Shown piece by piece: positions 1-8,140 of a stretch of DNA of 64,000 nt. The notes beneath the pieces are model-generated. The model was not told the DNA's origin. It worked only from the letters and a program-made list of their open reading frames with translations, and made no database searches. The translations under genes were made by a program, and so were the position numbers. The stretch's first letter is position 1. Each line of letters opens with the position of its first letter. The stretch comes from Alphaproteobacteria bacterium (GTDB lineage: Bacteria > Pseudomonadota > Alphaproteobacteria > Micavibrionales > Micavibrionaceae): positions 372,001 through 436,000 of the forward strand of contig JAJFGR010000007.1 of NCBI GenBank assembly GCA_021776025.1, read 5' to 3'.

Positions 1-1021
1 AAGCCAGAAAAACAGGGGCCTCATAACCCGGAACCAAGCGTTTATAGCTGTTGGTAGACGGGTTGGTAAACGCATTCAGGCTGCGGGCGTGTTTGATAAT
101 GCCGCCAATATAATAAAGCGCTGTTTCGGATAGTTCGGCATAGCCATCACCAGCAAATAAAGGCTTACCGGCTTTCCACAGAGATTGGTGTACATGCATG
201 CCTGAGCCGTTATCTCCGAATACAGGCTTCGGCATGAAAGTCGCGCTCTTGCCATAGGAGTTCGCGACATTCTGGACGGCATGTTTATAAAGCTGAATGT
301 TATCGGCACTGTCGATAAGTGTTGAAAATTTAATGCCAAGCTCACATTGCGCTGGCGCAACCTCATGGTGGTGTTTTTCAACCTCAATGCCCATGCTTTG
401 CATGACTGTGAGCATTTCTCCGCGAATGTCGGAAAGGCTATCAACTGGGCTTTCCGGGAAATACCCGCCTTTGGCTGCGGGGCGATGGCCCATATTGCCT
501 GTTGGGTAATTGCGCCCGCTATTGTCAGGCATTTCTTCGCTGTCGACTTCAAAACCAACATGATTTTTCTGTGTGTGAACTTTAACATCATCGAAAATAA
601 AGAACTCGGCTTCTGGGCCGAAATAGGCGGTGTCAGCGACACCACTGCTTTTTATGTATTTTTCTGCCGCCTTGGCTATAGAGCGCGGGTCTTTGTTATA
701 GGCTTTACCGTCAGGGCTATAAATGTCGCAAAAGACCTTTAATGTTTTTTGGGCCGCAAATGGATCGATAGCCACTTTGCTAAGATCGGGTTTAAGCACC
801 ATGTCTGAATTGTTTATTGGTTGCCAACCGGCTATGGACGAACCATCAAAGAAAATACCGCGATCCAATTTGTATTCATCCAGCCCTTCGGCTGCTTCCG
901 TTGTGTGTTGCCATTTGCCACGCAAATCTGTGAAATTCATATCGATAAACTGAATGGCGTTATCTTTGATATATTTCAAAAATTCGTTGGTATTCTTAAA
1001 TTTTAGGCCATGTGCGCTCAC
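1..1021 (-). CDS. glnA: Type I glutamine synthetase (3' end beyond window)
   Basis: It makes glutamine from glutamate, ammonia and ATP in the cytoplasm and is the main ammonia-assimilation enzyme. Only the first 340 codons lie in the window; the family has about 470. Visible signatures are KWQHTT and FDGSSIAGW near the N terminus, FGPEAEFF, the metal and substrate stretch VEKHHHEVAPAQCELG, GDNGSGMHVHQS and NAFTNPSTNSYKRLVPGYE. The start is a GTG (1021-1019), preceded at proper distance by AAAGGAA; translation from it gives MSAHGLKF, matching family N termini. The adenylylation site near the C terminus is not in view. The gene lies 23 bases downstream of tRNA-His on the same strand, and no separate promoter is visible between them. 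No glnB is seen upstream, unlike the common glnB-glnA pair. Confidence 0.96.
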   Translation of the reverse strand, partial: MSAHGLKFKNTNEFLKYIKDNAIQFIDMNFTDLRGKWQHTTEAAEGLDEYKLDRGIFFDGSSIAGWQPINNSDMVLKPDLSKVAIDPFAAQKTLKVFCDIYSPDGKAYNKDPRSIAKAAEKYIKSSGVADTAYFGPEAEFFIFDDVKVHTQKNHVGFEVDSEEMPDNSGRNYPTGNMGHRPAAKGGYFPESPVDSLSDIRGEMLTVMQSMGIEVEKHHHEVAPAQCELGIKFSTLIDSADNIQLYKHAVQNVANSYGKSATFMPKPVFGDNGSGMHVHQSLWKAGKPLFAGDGYAELSETALYYIGGIIKHARSLNAFTNPSTNSYKRLVPGYEAPVFLA

Positions 1022-1044
1022 GGGATGGTTCCTTTTGCGTAAAA

Positions 1045-1121
1045 TGGGGCGACCGACGGGACTTGAACCCGCGACCACTCGGATCACAACCGAGGGCTCT
1101 ACCAGCTGAGCTACGATCGCC
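1045..1121 (-). tRNA. tRNA-His (anticodon GTG)
   Basis: The cloverleaf folds with the acceptor stem GCGATCG/CGGTCGC (one G-T wobble), the extra 5' G(-1) opposite C73 that marks histidine tRNAs, an anticodon arm CTCGG-TTGTGAT-CCGAG with anticodon GTG, a T arm GCGGG-TTCAAGT-CCCGT and an encoded CCA. It lies directly upstream of glnA on the same strand. Confidence 0.97.
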
Positions 1122-1136
1122 ACAATTTAAGTGTCT

Positions 1137-1166
1137 TGTATAGGGTTTTGGCCTATATTAGGTCAA
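1137..1166 (-). promoter_or_regulatory. Sigma-70-like promoter for tRNA-His and probably glnA
   Basis: Read on the minus strand: TTGACC (1166-1161), an 18-base spacer, TATACA (1142-1137), 15 bases before the tRNA. It is the only convincing promoter for the tRNA-His-glnA pair. This is pattern matching only. Confidence 0.6.
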
Positions 1167-1185
1167 GCAATTTAAGGAGTTCATC

Positions 1186-1944
1186 TTGGAAAATAACCCT
1201 GATTTATGGTTGAAGCAGCTTCCCCAGAAGAAAAATGACTCTCATAAATATGATTATGGGCATGCGTTGATCTATGGCGCGCCGGAATTAACGGGTGCAA
1301 CGCGGTTGGCGACTTCGGCGTGCGCACGCATTGGGGCAGGGCTTACAACCGTTTTGGCTGAGAAGGCGGATGTTTACCGCATGGCGCTTCCTGCGCACAT
1401 TATGGTGCGTGATGATTTGGCGTGGAGTGATCCCCGCGTTACTGCTCGGCTTTATGGGCCCGGGGGTATGGCTAAGGGTGTGAAGATTTCACTGAGCCGC
1501 CCCTGTGTACTCGATGCGGATGCCTTATTATGTATGCCGGAAGAGCTGAATGAGAATGTTGTGCTGGCTCCACATGAGGGGGAGTTTGCCAAAGCTTTTC
1601 CTGATATCGAGGGTTCTCGGGAAGAAAAAGCTTTAAAGGCTGCTCAGCAAACGGGCGCTGTTATTGTGCTGAAGGGCGGGGAAACCGTTATTGCTCATTC
1701 TGGTGGTCGTAGCGCAGTGAATACTCATGCTTCTCCATATTTAGCCACAGCTGGGACGGGGGATGTTTTAGCCGGACTGATTACCGGGCTGTTGGCTCAG
1801 GGCATGCCAGCATTTGAAGCTGCTTGTGCAGGTGTCTGGATCCATGGAGATGCGGCTTTGCGACATGGGCCAGGACTGGTCGCTAGCGACCTGATTGACT
1901 TTATCCCGCAAGTTTTGCAAGAAGGGCTTGGTTTTTCGCGGTAA
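1186..1944 (+). CDS. nnrD: ADP-dependent NAD(P)H-hydrate dehydratase (stand-alone)
   Basis: It repairs hydrated NAD(P)H (NADHX/NADPHX) back to the normal cofactor using ADP or ATP, in the cytoplasm. The 252 residues match the ribokinase-like YjeF C-terminal domain: a glycine-rich GHALIYG near residue 25, ARIGAGLTTV near 45, LDADALL, APHEGEFAKAF and the nucleotide-binding TAGTGDVLAGLITG near residue 188. The N-terminal epimerase domain (NnrE) often fused to it is missing, so the epimerase must be encoded elsewhere or be absent. The start is TTG at 1186; AAGGAG six bases upstream decides this. The 3' end is 39 bases before tRNA-Leu. Confidence 0.9.
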   Translation: MENNPDLWLKQLPQKKNDSHKYDYGHALIYGAPELTGATRLATSACARIGAGLTTVLAEKADVYRMALPAHIMVRDDLAWSDPRVTARLYGPGGMAKGVKISLSRPCVLDADALLCMPEELNENVVLAPHEGEFAKAFPDIEGSREEKALKAAQQTGAVIVLKGGETVIAHSGGRSAVNTHASPYLATAGTGDVLAGLITGLLAQGMPAFEAACAGVWIHGDAALRHGPGLVASDLIDFIPQVLQEGLGFSR

Positions 1945-1983
1945 GTGCGCTAAAACGCCTCAGATTTTATATTTACTCAGTGT

Positions 1984-2068
1984 GCGGCTGTGGTGAAATT
2001 GGTAGACACGCTAGATTTAGGTTCTAGTGCTTTCGGGCGTGGGGGTTCAAGTCCCTCCAGCCGCACCA
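1984..2068 (+). tRNA. tRNA-Leu (anticodon TAG)
   Basis: This is an 85-base class II tRNA with acceptor stem GCGGCTG/CAGCCGC, anticodon arm CTAGA-TTTAGGT-TCTAG reading CUA codons, a long variable arm (TGCTTTCGGGCGT region), a T arm with GGTTCAAGTCC and an encoded CCA. Confidence 0.97.
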
Positions 2069-2166
2069 TATAAAGCGGTTCAACCTTCTTCTTGAGCCCT
2101 TTAGGGTGAAAGTAGATTGAGGCAGACATAAATTTAAATAAGAGAAAAACGTAAAAGATGGGCGCT

Positions 2167-3594
2167 ATGAAAATTAAAGAATTAAAATCCGATGGTCTGA
2201 ACCATGAACTGGAAATTACTATTCCTGCTAATGATATCGACAAGCGTGTTGATGTAAAACTTGAAGAAATTGGCAAGACTGCCAATATGCCAGGTTTTCG
2301 TAAGGGCAAGGTGCCAGCAGCGATGTTGAAAAAGCGCTATGGCAAGGCAATTTTGGGTGAGATTCTTGAAGCTGCGGTGAATGAAACTTCACAAAAAGCG
2401 CTCTCTGATAAAAAGATTAAGCCAGCGATGCAGCCGAAAATCGAAGTCAAAAGCAAAGATTTCGGTGAGGGGAATGACCTTGTATATACGGTTCAGGTCG
2501 AAGCGATGCCGGAATTCAAGATCGCTGAGTTGAAAAATATTAAGCTAACCAAACAGCTTGCTGAGCCTGATGCGAAGGAAGTTGATGAAGCTTTAGAAAA
2601 AATTGCTGAGAACAATGAATCAACCAAGCCGGTTGAAGCCAAGCGCGGGGCTAAAGATGGCGAAACACTTGTGATGGATTTCCACGGCCGCACAGCCGAT
2701 GATAATGTTGAGCATGAGGGTATGCATGCGCATGGCCATCAGCTCAAACTTGGTTCTGGCACATTCATTCCCGGTTTTGAAGAGCAGCTCATTGGTAAGA
2801 AAGCTGGCGAGAAGGTCGAAGTTAAAGTTTCGTTCCCTGAAAACTATGGCGCGGAAGATCTTGCGGGTCGTGATGCAACCTTTGATGTGCAGATACACGA
2901 AATTCGCGAGCCTGCGGAAGCTGAGATTAATGATGATTTTGCCAAACAGCTGGGTATGGATGATGTGAAGGCTCTTAAAGAAGCGGTAAAAGAGCAACTT
3001 CAGAAAGAACTGGATGGTCACACACGCATGGTTCTCAAAAAAGAGCTTTTGGATGCGCTTGATGATGCCAACAAATTTGAAGTGCCTCCGGGCATGCTTG
3101 AGATGGAAAACACCAATATATTTGAGCAGATCAAGCTTGATCGTCAGCGCCGCGGTGAAGATGAAGAGCTCACGGATAAAGAGAAGAAAGAATATGAGAG
3201 AATTGGCGAGCGCCGTGTGCGTTTGGGCTTAATCTTGGCTGAGATTGGTAATTCTCAGGGTATCACGGTTGCGGACCCTGAGCTGCATAAGGCTGTGATC
3301 AGCGAAGCACAGAAATTCCCCGGTCAGGAAAAAGAGGTTTTTGATTATTACGGCAAGAACCCGCAAGCGCTTGAATCACTTCGCGCCCCATTGTTTGAGG
3401 AAAAAGTCGTCGATTACATCCTTGAACTGGCTGAGGTGAAGGAAAAGTCTGTGTCTCAAGAAGAGCTTTTGAAAGCGCTTGATGAGGACGAAGATGAACA
3501 GCCTAAAGCTAAGAAGAAGCCTGCGGCTAAAAAAGACGGTGAGAAAAAGAAGCCTGCAGCGAAGAAAAAAGCGCCAGCGAAGAAGAAGTCTTAA
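2167..3594 (+). CDS. tig: Trigger factor, ribosome-associated chaperone/PPIase
   Basis: It binds the ribosome near the exit tunnel and shields nascent chains. The N-terminal domain carries the ribosome-docking signature GFRKGKVP (residues about 41-48), followed by an FKBP-like prolyl isomerase domain (about 155-245, GSGTFIPGFEEQLIG) and the helical C-terminal arms. The start at 2167 is chosen because its MKIKEL aligns with family N termini; an in-frame ATG at 2158 adds three residues, and neither has a clear Shine-Dalgarno. The last 35 or so residues are an unusual lysine/alanine/proline-rich tail of KKKPAAKK-type units not found in typical trigger factors. The stop overlaps the convergent neighbour's stop by four bases. 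tig upstream of clpP and lon is the standard order. Confidence 0.96.
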   Translation: MKIKELKSDGLNHELEITIPANDIDKRVDVKLEEIGKTANMPGFRKGKVPAAMLKKRYGKAILGEILEAAVNETSQKALSDKKIKPAMQPKIEVKSKDFGEGNDLVYTVQVEAMPEFKIAELKNIKLTKQLAEPDAKEVDEALEKIAENNESTKPVEAKRGAKDGETLVMDFHGRTADDNVEHEGMHAHGHQLKLGSGTFIPGFEEQLIGKKAGEKVEVKVSFPENYGAEDLAGRDATFDVQIHEIREPAEAEINDDFAKQLGMDDVKALKEAVKEQLQKELDGHTRMVLKKELLDALDDANKFEVPPGMLEMENTNIFEQIKLDRQRRGEDEELTDKEKKEYERIGERRVRLGLILAEIGNSQGITVADPELHKAVISEAQKFPGQEKEVFDYYGKNPQALESLRAPLFEEKVVDYILELAEVKEKSVSQEELLKALDEDEDEQPKAKKKPAAKKDGEKKKPAAKKKAPAKKKS

Positions 3595-4211
3595 ACTGCT
3601 TCACAGTTATTTGTTAAGAAATCCTGAAATTGCTCTGAATTTAAGAGCGGTGGTTTGATGTTGCCCAATCTGATTTTTCTTTTCCAATTGTCTAAGGCTT
3701 CCTGCCAGAACAGGCTTTCTTCAGTTTGAACGTGCAAAGAAATATCAAGTATGCTGGGGGTATTAAGGCCATTGCTGAGTAGTAAGAGGTCGCCTAAACG
3801 GCGGGGGTCCAGAATTTGTGCTTCTTGCCCAGAAGGTGTTTTCTTCAATTGATTAATAAAAGGATGGATGTTTAAAGGGTCTATATCCTTAGCGGCGCTT
3901 AAGTTGTAAAATAATATACTGAGCTTATCTGTGCCGTTGACGGCGCCTGACCATTTTTCATATATGCGGCCAGTTTCTTCATTGGAGTGAAGGCTTTGAG
4001 GATCTAGCTTTGCAGTTTCTTCCAAGAGGGTGTTTTTTATTTCATCCCAGAAAAGGCTTTTTCCTGTGTTCTTTTCGCCGCAAATAGAAATTACGAGTGG
4101 TAAACCGACTTTCAGGGCTAACGATGGCTGAATGGCACGGGCAAAGTTTTGTATAAACTCTTTAAGCTCTGGACGGTTCTTTGACTCAAAAATGTAAGAT
4201 ATGTTTGTCAT
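3591..4211 (-). CDS. Unknown P-loop protein
   Basis: Function not recognised. The 206-residue protein has a Walker A sequence GEKNTGKS at residues 45-52, preceded by a hydrophobic strand (LPLVISIC) and a helix. This resembles the start of TsaE-like small P-loop proteins, but no TsaE-type later motif is clear and no convincing Walker B follows; LSILFYNLS (about 97-105) or PSILDISL (about 155) are candidates. No signal peptide or membrane segment is seen. It is a lone minus-strand gene between tig and clpP, overlapping the tig stop codon, and so interrupts a conserved order. No clear Shine-Dalgarno precedes the ATG. Confidence 0.75.
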   Translation of the reverse strand: MTNISYIFESKNRPELKEFIQNFARAIQPSLALKVGLPLVISICGEKNTGKSLFWDEIKNTLLEETAKLDPQSLHSNEETGRIYEKWSGAVNGTDKLSILFYNLSAAKDIDPLNIHPFINQLKKTPSGQEAQILDPRRLGDLLLLSNGLNTPSILDISLHVQTEESLFWQEALDNWKRKIRLGNIKPPLLNSEQFQDFLTNNCEAV

Positions 4212-4289
4212 AGCGTGAAAATCTATACAACGTTATGTCTATTTGTAAAGAATTATTTATGAATGTCTTTTCAACACCCCTTGCGGTCC

Positions 4290-4318
4290 TTGACTTAGCT
4301 GTTTATCGTTTCAAATAT
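4290..4318 (+). promoter_or_regulatory. Probable clpP promoter
   Basis: TTGACT (4290-4295), 17-base spacer, AAATAT (4313-4318), 35 bases before the clpP ATG. The -35 begins with the CTTGAC shared by sigma-70 and alphaproteobacterial heat-shock promoters, so a heat-shock contribution is possible. Confidence 0.5.
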
Positions 4319-4353
4319 AAAAGTCATTGAAACCACCCGGATAAGAAAAAAAC

Positions 4354-4998
4354 ATGTCAGACATTGATCCTCTAGAAGTTTACGCAAACACATTGGTTCC
4401 CACCGTTATTGAGCAAACAAACCGCGGGGAGCGCGCGTTTGATATTTATTCACGACTGTTGAAGGAACGGATTATCTTCCTTACTGGTGAGGTTCATGAC
4501 TATGTTTCCAGCCTTATTTGCGCGCAATTGCTGTTTTTGGAGTCTGAAAATCCGAAAAAGCCGATTTCGTTCTACATTAACTCTCCGGGCGGCGTTGTGA
4601 CATCCGGGATGTCTATGTATGACACGATGCAGTATATCAAGCCTGACGTGCATACCGTGTGCGTTGGCCAAGCGGCCTCTATGGGGTCCTTGCTTTTAGC
4701 TGCTGGAGCCAAAGGGCATCGTTATTCTTTGCCGAATTCCCGCATTATGATTCACCAGCCATCCGGCGGTGCACAGGGTCAGGCCTCTGATATTCAAATT
4801 CAGGCAGAGGAAATTTTACGTTTGAAAAAGAATTTGAACGATATTTATGTCCACCATACTGGTCAAAAGCTTGATGTGGTTGAGAAAGCGATGGATCGCG
4901 ATAACTTTATGAGCGCCGAAGAAGCCAAGAAATTTGGCCTTATTGACGAAGTTGTTGCGAGTCATGTGATTTCTGACGAAAATGATAAGAAAAAATAA
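4354..4998 (+). CDS. clpP: ATP-dependent Clp protease proteolytic subunit
   Basis: This serine peptidase forms the tetradecameric barrel that degrades proteins fed by ClpX or ClpA. The catalytic triad is visible: Ser109 in GQAASMGS, His134 in [12 protein letters not shown], and Asp183 in [12 protein letters not shown]. At 214 residues it has the family's usual length and no inactivating change. The next gene on the strand is lon, 96 bases away. clpX, which follows clpP in most alphaproteobacteria, is not present in this window, so the unfoldase must be encoded elsewhere. Confidence 0.97.
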   Translation: MSDIDPLEVYANTLVPTVIEQTNRGERAFDIYSRLLKERIIFLTGEVHDYVSSLICAQLLFLESENPKKPISFYINSPGGVVTSGMSMYDTMQYIKPDVHTVCVGQAASMGSLLLAAGAKGHRYSLPNSRIMIHQPSGGAQGQASDIQIQAEEILRLKKNLNDIYVHHTGQKLDVVEKAMDRDNFMSAEEAKKFGLIDEVVASHVISDENDKKK

Positions 4999-5026
4999 AG
5001 GTTTTGCTATTAATATAGGGGAATAG

Positions 5027-5055
5027 ATTGATTTTTTGGTCAAATGACCCCATTT
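5027..5055 (+). promoter_or_regulatory. Heat-shock (sigma-32-like) promoter for lon
   Basis: ATTGATT (5027-5033), 14-base spacer, CCCCATTT (5048-5055). The -10 part matches the enterobacterial sigma-32 consensus CCCCATNT and the spacing fits; the -35 (TTGATT versus TTGAAA) is close. It lies 39 bases before the lon ATG, where heat-shock control is expected. Confidence 0.5.
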
Positions 5056-5094
5056 CACCCTTATTAGACGCATAACCATTCAAAAAGGACAGAT

Positions 5095-7515
5095 ATGTTA
5101 GGAAGTTCCAAGTCTTCAGCTCAAAGCTATGCGGTGTTACCGCTCCGCGATATTGTTGTTTTTCCACATATGATCGTACCGCTCTTTGTAGGGCGCGATA
5201 AATCGGTGCAGGCGCTTGAGCATGTTATGCATGAAAATAAGCAGATTTTGCTGCTTACACAGAAATCTCCGTCTGATGATGATCCGAAGGCTGAGCAGCT
5301 TTATGATATCGGCACTGTCGGTACGATTTTACAGCTTTTAAAGCTCCCGGATGGCACTGTGAAGGTGCTTGTTGAAGGCGGGGCGCGCGTTAAGGTTTCA
5401 AAATATTCAGAAAACAAAGATTTCCTTGAAGCCGAAACGAACGAAATTGCCGACACAACGGAAATGGATGACGAACTGGAAGCTTTAGCCCGCGCGGTAA
5501 CGGCGCAGTTTGAACAGTATGTGAAGCTCAACAAGAAAATTCCACCCGAAGTGATTGTTTCTGTGAATCAGATTGAAGAGCCAGTGAAGATGGCCGATAC
5601 GATTGCCTCGCATTTAGCACTTAAGATTGAGCAAAAGCAGGAGCTTTTGGAAGTCCCAACGTTACAAGAACGTCTTGAACGGATCTATGGCTTCATGGAA
5701 GGTGAGATTGGTGTGCTGCAGGTTGAAAAGCGTGTGCGCAATCGTGTTAAGCGCCAGATGGAAAAAACTCAGCGCGAGTATTATCTCAACGAACAGATGA
5801 AAGCGATCCAGAAAGAGCTTGGTGAAGGTGAAGACGGCCTTGATGAAATGGGCGAACTGGAAAAACAAATTGAAGAAGCGAAGCTTCCAAAAGACGCGAA
5901 AGAGCGCGCTGAAAAGGAATTGAAGAAGCTTCGTCAGATGAGTCCGATGTCAGCGGAAGCAACAGTGGTGCGGAATTATCTCGACTGGATATTGGCCGTG
6001 CCGTGGAAAAAACGCAGCCGCGTTAAATCTGATATTAAAGCCGCTAAGAAAATTCTTAATGAAGATCATTACGGCTTGGATAAGGTCAAAGAACGTATTC
6101 TTGAATATTTGGCTGTACAGCAGCGTACGAAAAAAGTGCGCGGACCAATCTTGTGTCTTGTGGGCGCTCCCGGTGTTGGTAAAACATCTTTGGGTCAATC
6201 CATCGCTAGAGCGACAAACCGCAATTTCGTACGGATGTCTTTGGGTGGTGTGCGTGATGAAAGTGAAATTCGCGGTCACCGTAGAACCTATGTCGGCGCT
6301 TTGCCCGGTAAAATCGTGCAAGGTATGAAGAAAGCTAAGACCGTCAACCCGCTGTTCCTCTTTGATGAAGTGGATAAGCTGGGGAATGACTGGCGCGGCG
6401 ATCCAAGTTCGGCATTGCTTGAGGTGCTTGACCCGGAACAAAACTCGACATTCCAAGACCATTATTTAGAGATTGATTACGATCTGTCCGACGTGATGTT
6501 TGTCTGTACCGCGAATAATCTGGCGGAAATGCCGCGTCCATTATTGGACCGGATGGAGATCATCCGCATTTCCGGATATACCGAAGATGAAAAGATGGAA
6601 ATCGTTAAACGCCACTTGATGAAGAAGCAGATGAAAGCGGCTGGCCTCAAGAAAGAAGAGTTCAAAATTAGCGACAATGGTCTGCGTGACCTTATTCGCT
6701 TCTATACGCGTGAAGCGGGTGTTCGTAATCTTGAGCGTGAGATTTCTGGATTATGCCGCAAAGCGATCAAAGAAATTTTGATGAAGGGGAAAGAGAAAAT
6801 TTCGATTACCCCGCGCAATCTTGAAAAATATGCGGGTATCAAGAAATTCTCCAGCCGTGAGATTGATGACCACGATAATGTTGGTGTGGTCAGCGGGCTG
6901 TCTTATTCAGAAGCCGGTGGCTCTATCCTACAAATTGAATCTGTCAGCTATGAAGGCAAAGACGGTAAGGTGACTGTCACCGGGAACCTTAAAGATGTGA
7001 TGAAAGAGTCTGTGACTGTGGCTGAGATGCTGATTAAATCTCGAGCGGCGCAATACGGCATTGATTATGAAGAGCTGGAAAAGAAACAAATCCACGTTCA
7101 CGTGCCGGAAGGCGCGGTGCCGAAAGACGGCCCATCTGCCGGTGCGGCGATGGTGACTTCTATCGTGTCATGCTTAACAGGCATTCCGGTTAGCAAAGAC
7201 ATTGCCATGACCGGTGAGGTCAATTTGCGCGGTAAGGTTACTGAAATTGGCGGCCTTAAAGAAAAACTTCTTGGCGCGGTGCGCGGCGGTATTAAAAAAG
7301 TATTGATCCCAATCGACAATGTAAAAGACCTGGAAGACATTCCGGCGAACGTCAAAAGAGATCTGGAAATTGTCAGTGTGCGTAATATTGACGAGGTCCT
7401 TGCTCACGCTTTATTAGAGGCGCCTCAACCTATAGATGCGGGTTCTAAGGCGAAAATCGACCAAATCTCCTCAAAAAGTGCAGAAAATAAGGGTAAAGAC
7501 GTAATTACCCATTGA
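5095..7515 (+). CDS. lon: ATP-dependent Lon protease
   Basis: It is a cytosolic hexameric AAA+ protease for damaged and regulatory proteins. The 806-residue chain has the N-terminal LON substrate domain (starting VLPLRDIVVFP), a coiled central region (about 190-310), the AAA+ module with Walker A GAPGVGKTS near residue 358 and Walker B LFLFDEVDK, and the C-terminal S16 protease domain with Ser681 in DGPSAGAAM and Lys724 in GGLKEK. The C-terminal 30 residues beyond the usual end are lysine- and serine-rich and poorly conserved. The ATG at 5095 follows AAAAAGGACAG. lon then hup is the conserved order. Confidence 0.98.
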   Translation: MLGSSKSSAQSYAVLPLRDIVVFPHMIVPLFVGRDKSVQALEHVMHENKQILLLTQKSPSDDDPKAEQLYDIGTVGTILQLLKLPDGTVKVLVEGGARVKVSKYSENKDFLEAETNEIADTTEMDDELEALARAVTAQFEQYVKLNKKIPPEVIVSVNQIEEPVKMADTIASHLALKIEQKQELLEVPTLQERLERIYGFMEGEIGVLQVEKRVRNRVKRQMEKTQREYYLNEQMKAIQKELGEGEDGLDEMGELEKQIEEAKLPKDAKERAEKELKKLRQMSPMSAEATVVRNYLDWILAVPWKKRSRVKSDIKAAKKILNEDHYGLDKVKERILEYLAVQQRTKKVRGPILCLVGAPGVGKTSLGQSIARATNRNFVRMSLGGVRDESEIRGHRRTYVGALPGKIVQGMKKAKTVNPLFLFDEVDKLGNDWRGDPSSALLEVLDPEQNSTFQDHYLEIDYDLSDVMFVCTANNLAEMPRPLLDRMEIIRISGYTEDEKMEIVKRHLMKKQMKAAGLKKEEFKISDNGLRDLIRFYTREAGVRNLEREISGLCRKAIKEILMKGKEKISITPRNLEKYAGIKKFSSREIDDHDNVGVVSGLSYSEAGGSILQIESVSYEGKDGKVTVTGNLKDVMKESVTVAEMLIKSRAAQYGIDYEELEKKQIHVHVPEGAVPKDGPSAGAAMVTSIVSCLTGIPVSKDIAMTGEVNLRGKVTEIGGLKEKLLGAVRGGIKKVLIPIDNVKDLEDIPANVKRDLEIVSVRNIDEVLAHALLEAPQPIDAGSKAKIDQISSKSAENKGKDVITH

Positions 7516-7658
7516 TTCCTTCCGAAAAAAGGCCTAAAAGATTCTCTACACCAAGTGAAAAACCTTGATAGCCATGGCTTTTAGGGGTTTTCAAAAGGGA
7601 TTTTTTTGGAATCTTTCGGAAAAATCATTTGCTTAACTTTAACCTGAAGGGGGTTCTT
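7516..7658 (+). other. lon-hup intergenic region with nested dyads
   Basis: No gene. Three nested inverted repeats centre on the palindrome AGCCATGGCT (about 7570-7579): AAAACC (7559-7564) pairs with GGTTTT (7586-7591), and AAAGATTC (7537-7544) pairs with GAATCTTT (7609-7616). The inner part could end lon transcription; the hup promoter must also lie here but I cannot assign it. AAGGGGG (7647-7653) is the hup ribosome binding site. Confidence 0.4.
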
Positions 7659-7934
7659 ATGAACAAGCAAGACCTAGTATCAAAAGTGGCTGACACAGCC
7701 GACATCTCTAAAACAAAAGCAGCTTCAGCAGTAGACGCTGTTATCGATGCCGTAAAAGGCGCTTTGAAAAAAGGAGATGATGTTCGTCTCGTTGGTTTCG
7801 GTACGTTCTCAGTTGCTAACCGCGCTGCGACAACTGGCCGTAACCCACGCACTGGCGAGCCTATCAAAATTCCAGCATCTAAACAGCCTAAATTCAAAGC
7901 TGGTAAAGAGCTGAAAGAAGCTGTTAACAAGTAA
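7659..7934 (+). CDS. hup: HU-family nucleoid protein
   Basis: It is a small basic DNA-bending protein of the nucleoid. The 91 residues start [12 protein letters not shown] and contain the HU/IHF signature [18 protein letters not shown], with the DNA-intercalating proline in the beta arm (GRNPRTGEP), and end [14 protein letters not shown]. The start at 7659 is fixed by AAGGGGG seven bases upstream and by the family N terminus; an upstream in-frame ATG at 7629 would add ten unrelated residues. A strong terminator follows, so hup is the last gene of the lon-hup stretch. Confidence 0.96.
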   Translation: MNKQDLVSKVADTADISKTKAASAVDAVIDAVKGALKKGDDVRLVGFGTFSVANRAATTGRNPRTGEPIKIPASKQPKFKAGKELKEAVNK

Positions 7935-7960
7935 TTCTTATAGCACTTCTAAAACGTTTA

Positions 7961-7989
7961 AAAGCCCTGCAGTAATGCGGGGCTTTTTT
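7961..7989 (+). terminator. Rho-independent terminator after hup
   Basis: Nine-base stem AAGCCCTGC (7962-7970) with GCGGGGCTT (7977-7985), one G-T wobble, loop AGTAAT, followed directly by a T run to 7989. Confidence 0.88.
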
Positions 7990-8003
7990 ATGGGGAAAGA
8001 GGC

Positions 8004-8032
8004 TTGATTTTTATTAGCGTAGCCCTTAAACA
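8004..8032 (+). promoter_or_regulatory. Possible tRNA-Val promoter
   Basis: TTGATT (8004-8009), 17-base spacer, TAAACA (8027-8032), 32 bases before the tRNA. The -10 is weak; it is offered because a promoter is needed between the hup terminator and the tRNA. Confidence 0.3.
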
Positions 8033-8064
8033 TACCCATTCCTTACGCGTTAAGCCGTGAGTAA

Positions 8065-8139
8065 GGGCGATTAGCTCAGTGGTAGAGCGCCTCGTTTACA
8101 CCGAGGATGTCGGCAGTTCGACCCTGTCATCGCCCACCA
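8065..8139 (+). tRNA. tRNA-Val (anticodon TAC)
   Basis: 75 bases; acceptor stem GGGCGAT/GTCATCGCCC region, D arm AGCTCAGTGGTAGAGC, anticodon arm CCTCG-TTTACAC-CGAGG with anticodon TAC, T loop TTCGACC and encoded CCA. The 3' end abuts the stop codon of the convergent peptidase gene at 8141. Confidence 0.97.
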
Positions 8140-8140
8140 T

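Noticed and set aside
1977-2309. Minus-strand ORF of 110 codons across tRNA-Leu
   Set aside because: It runs through the tRNA gene and antisense to tig; it includes the typical false peptide produced by reading tRNA-Leu backwards.
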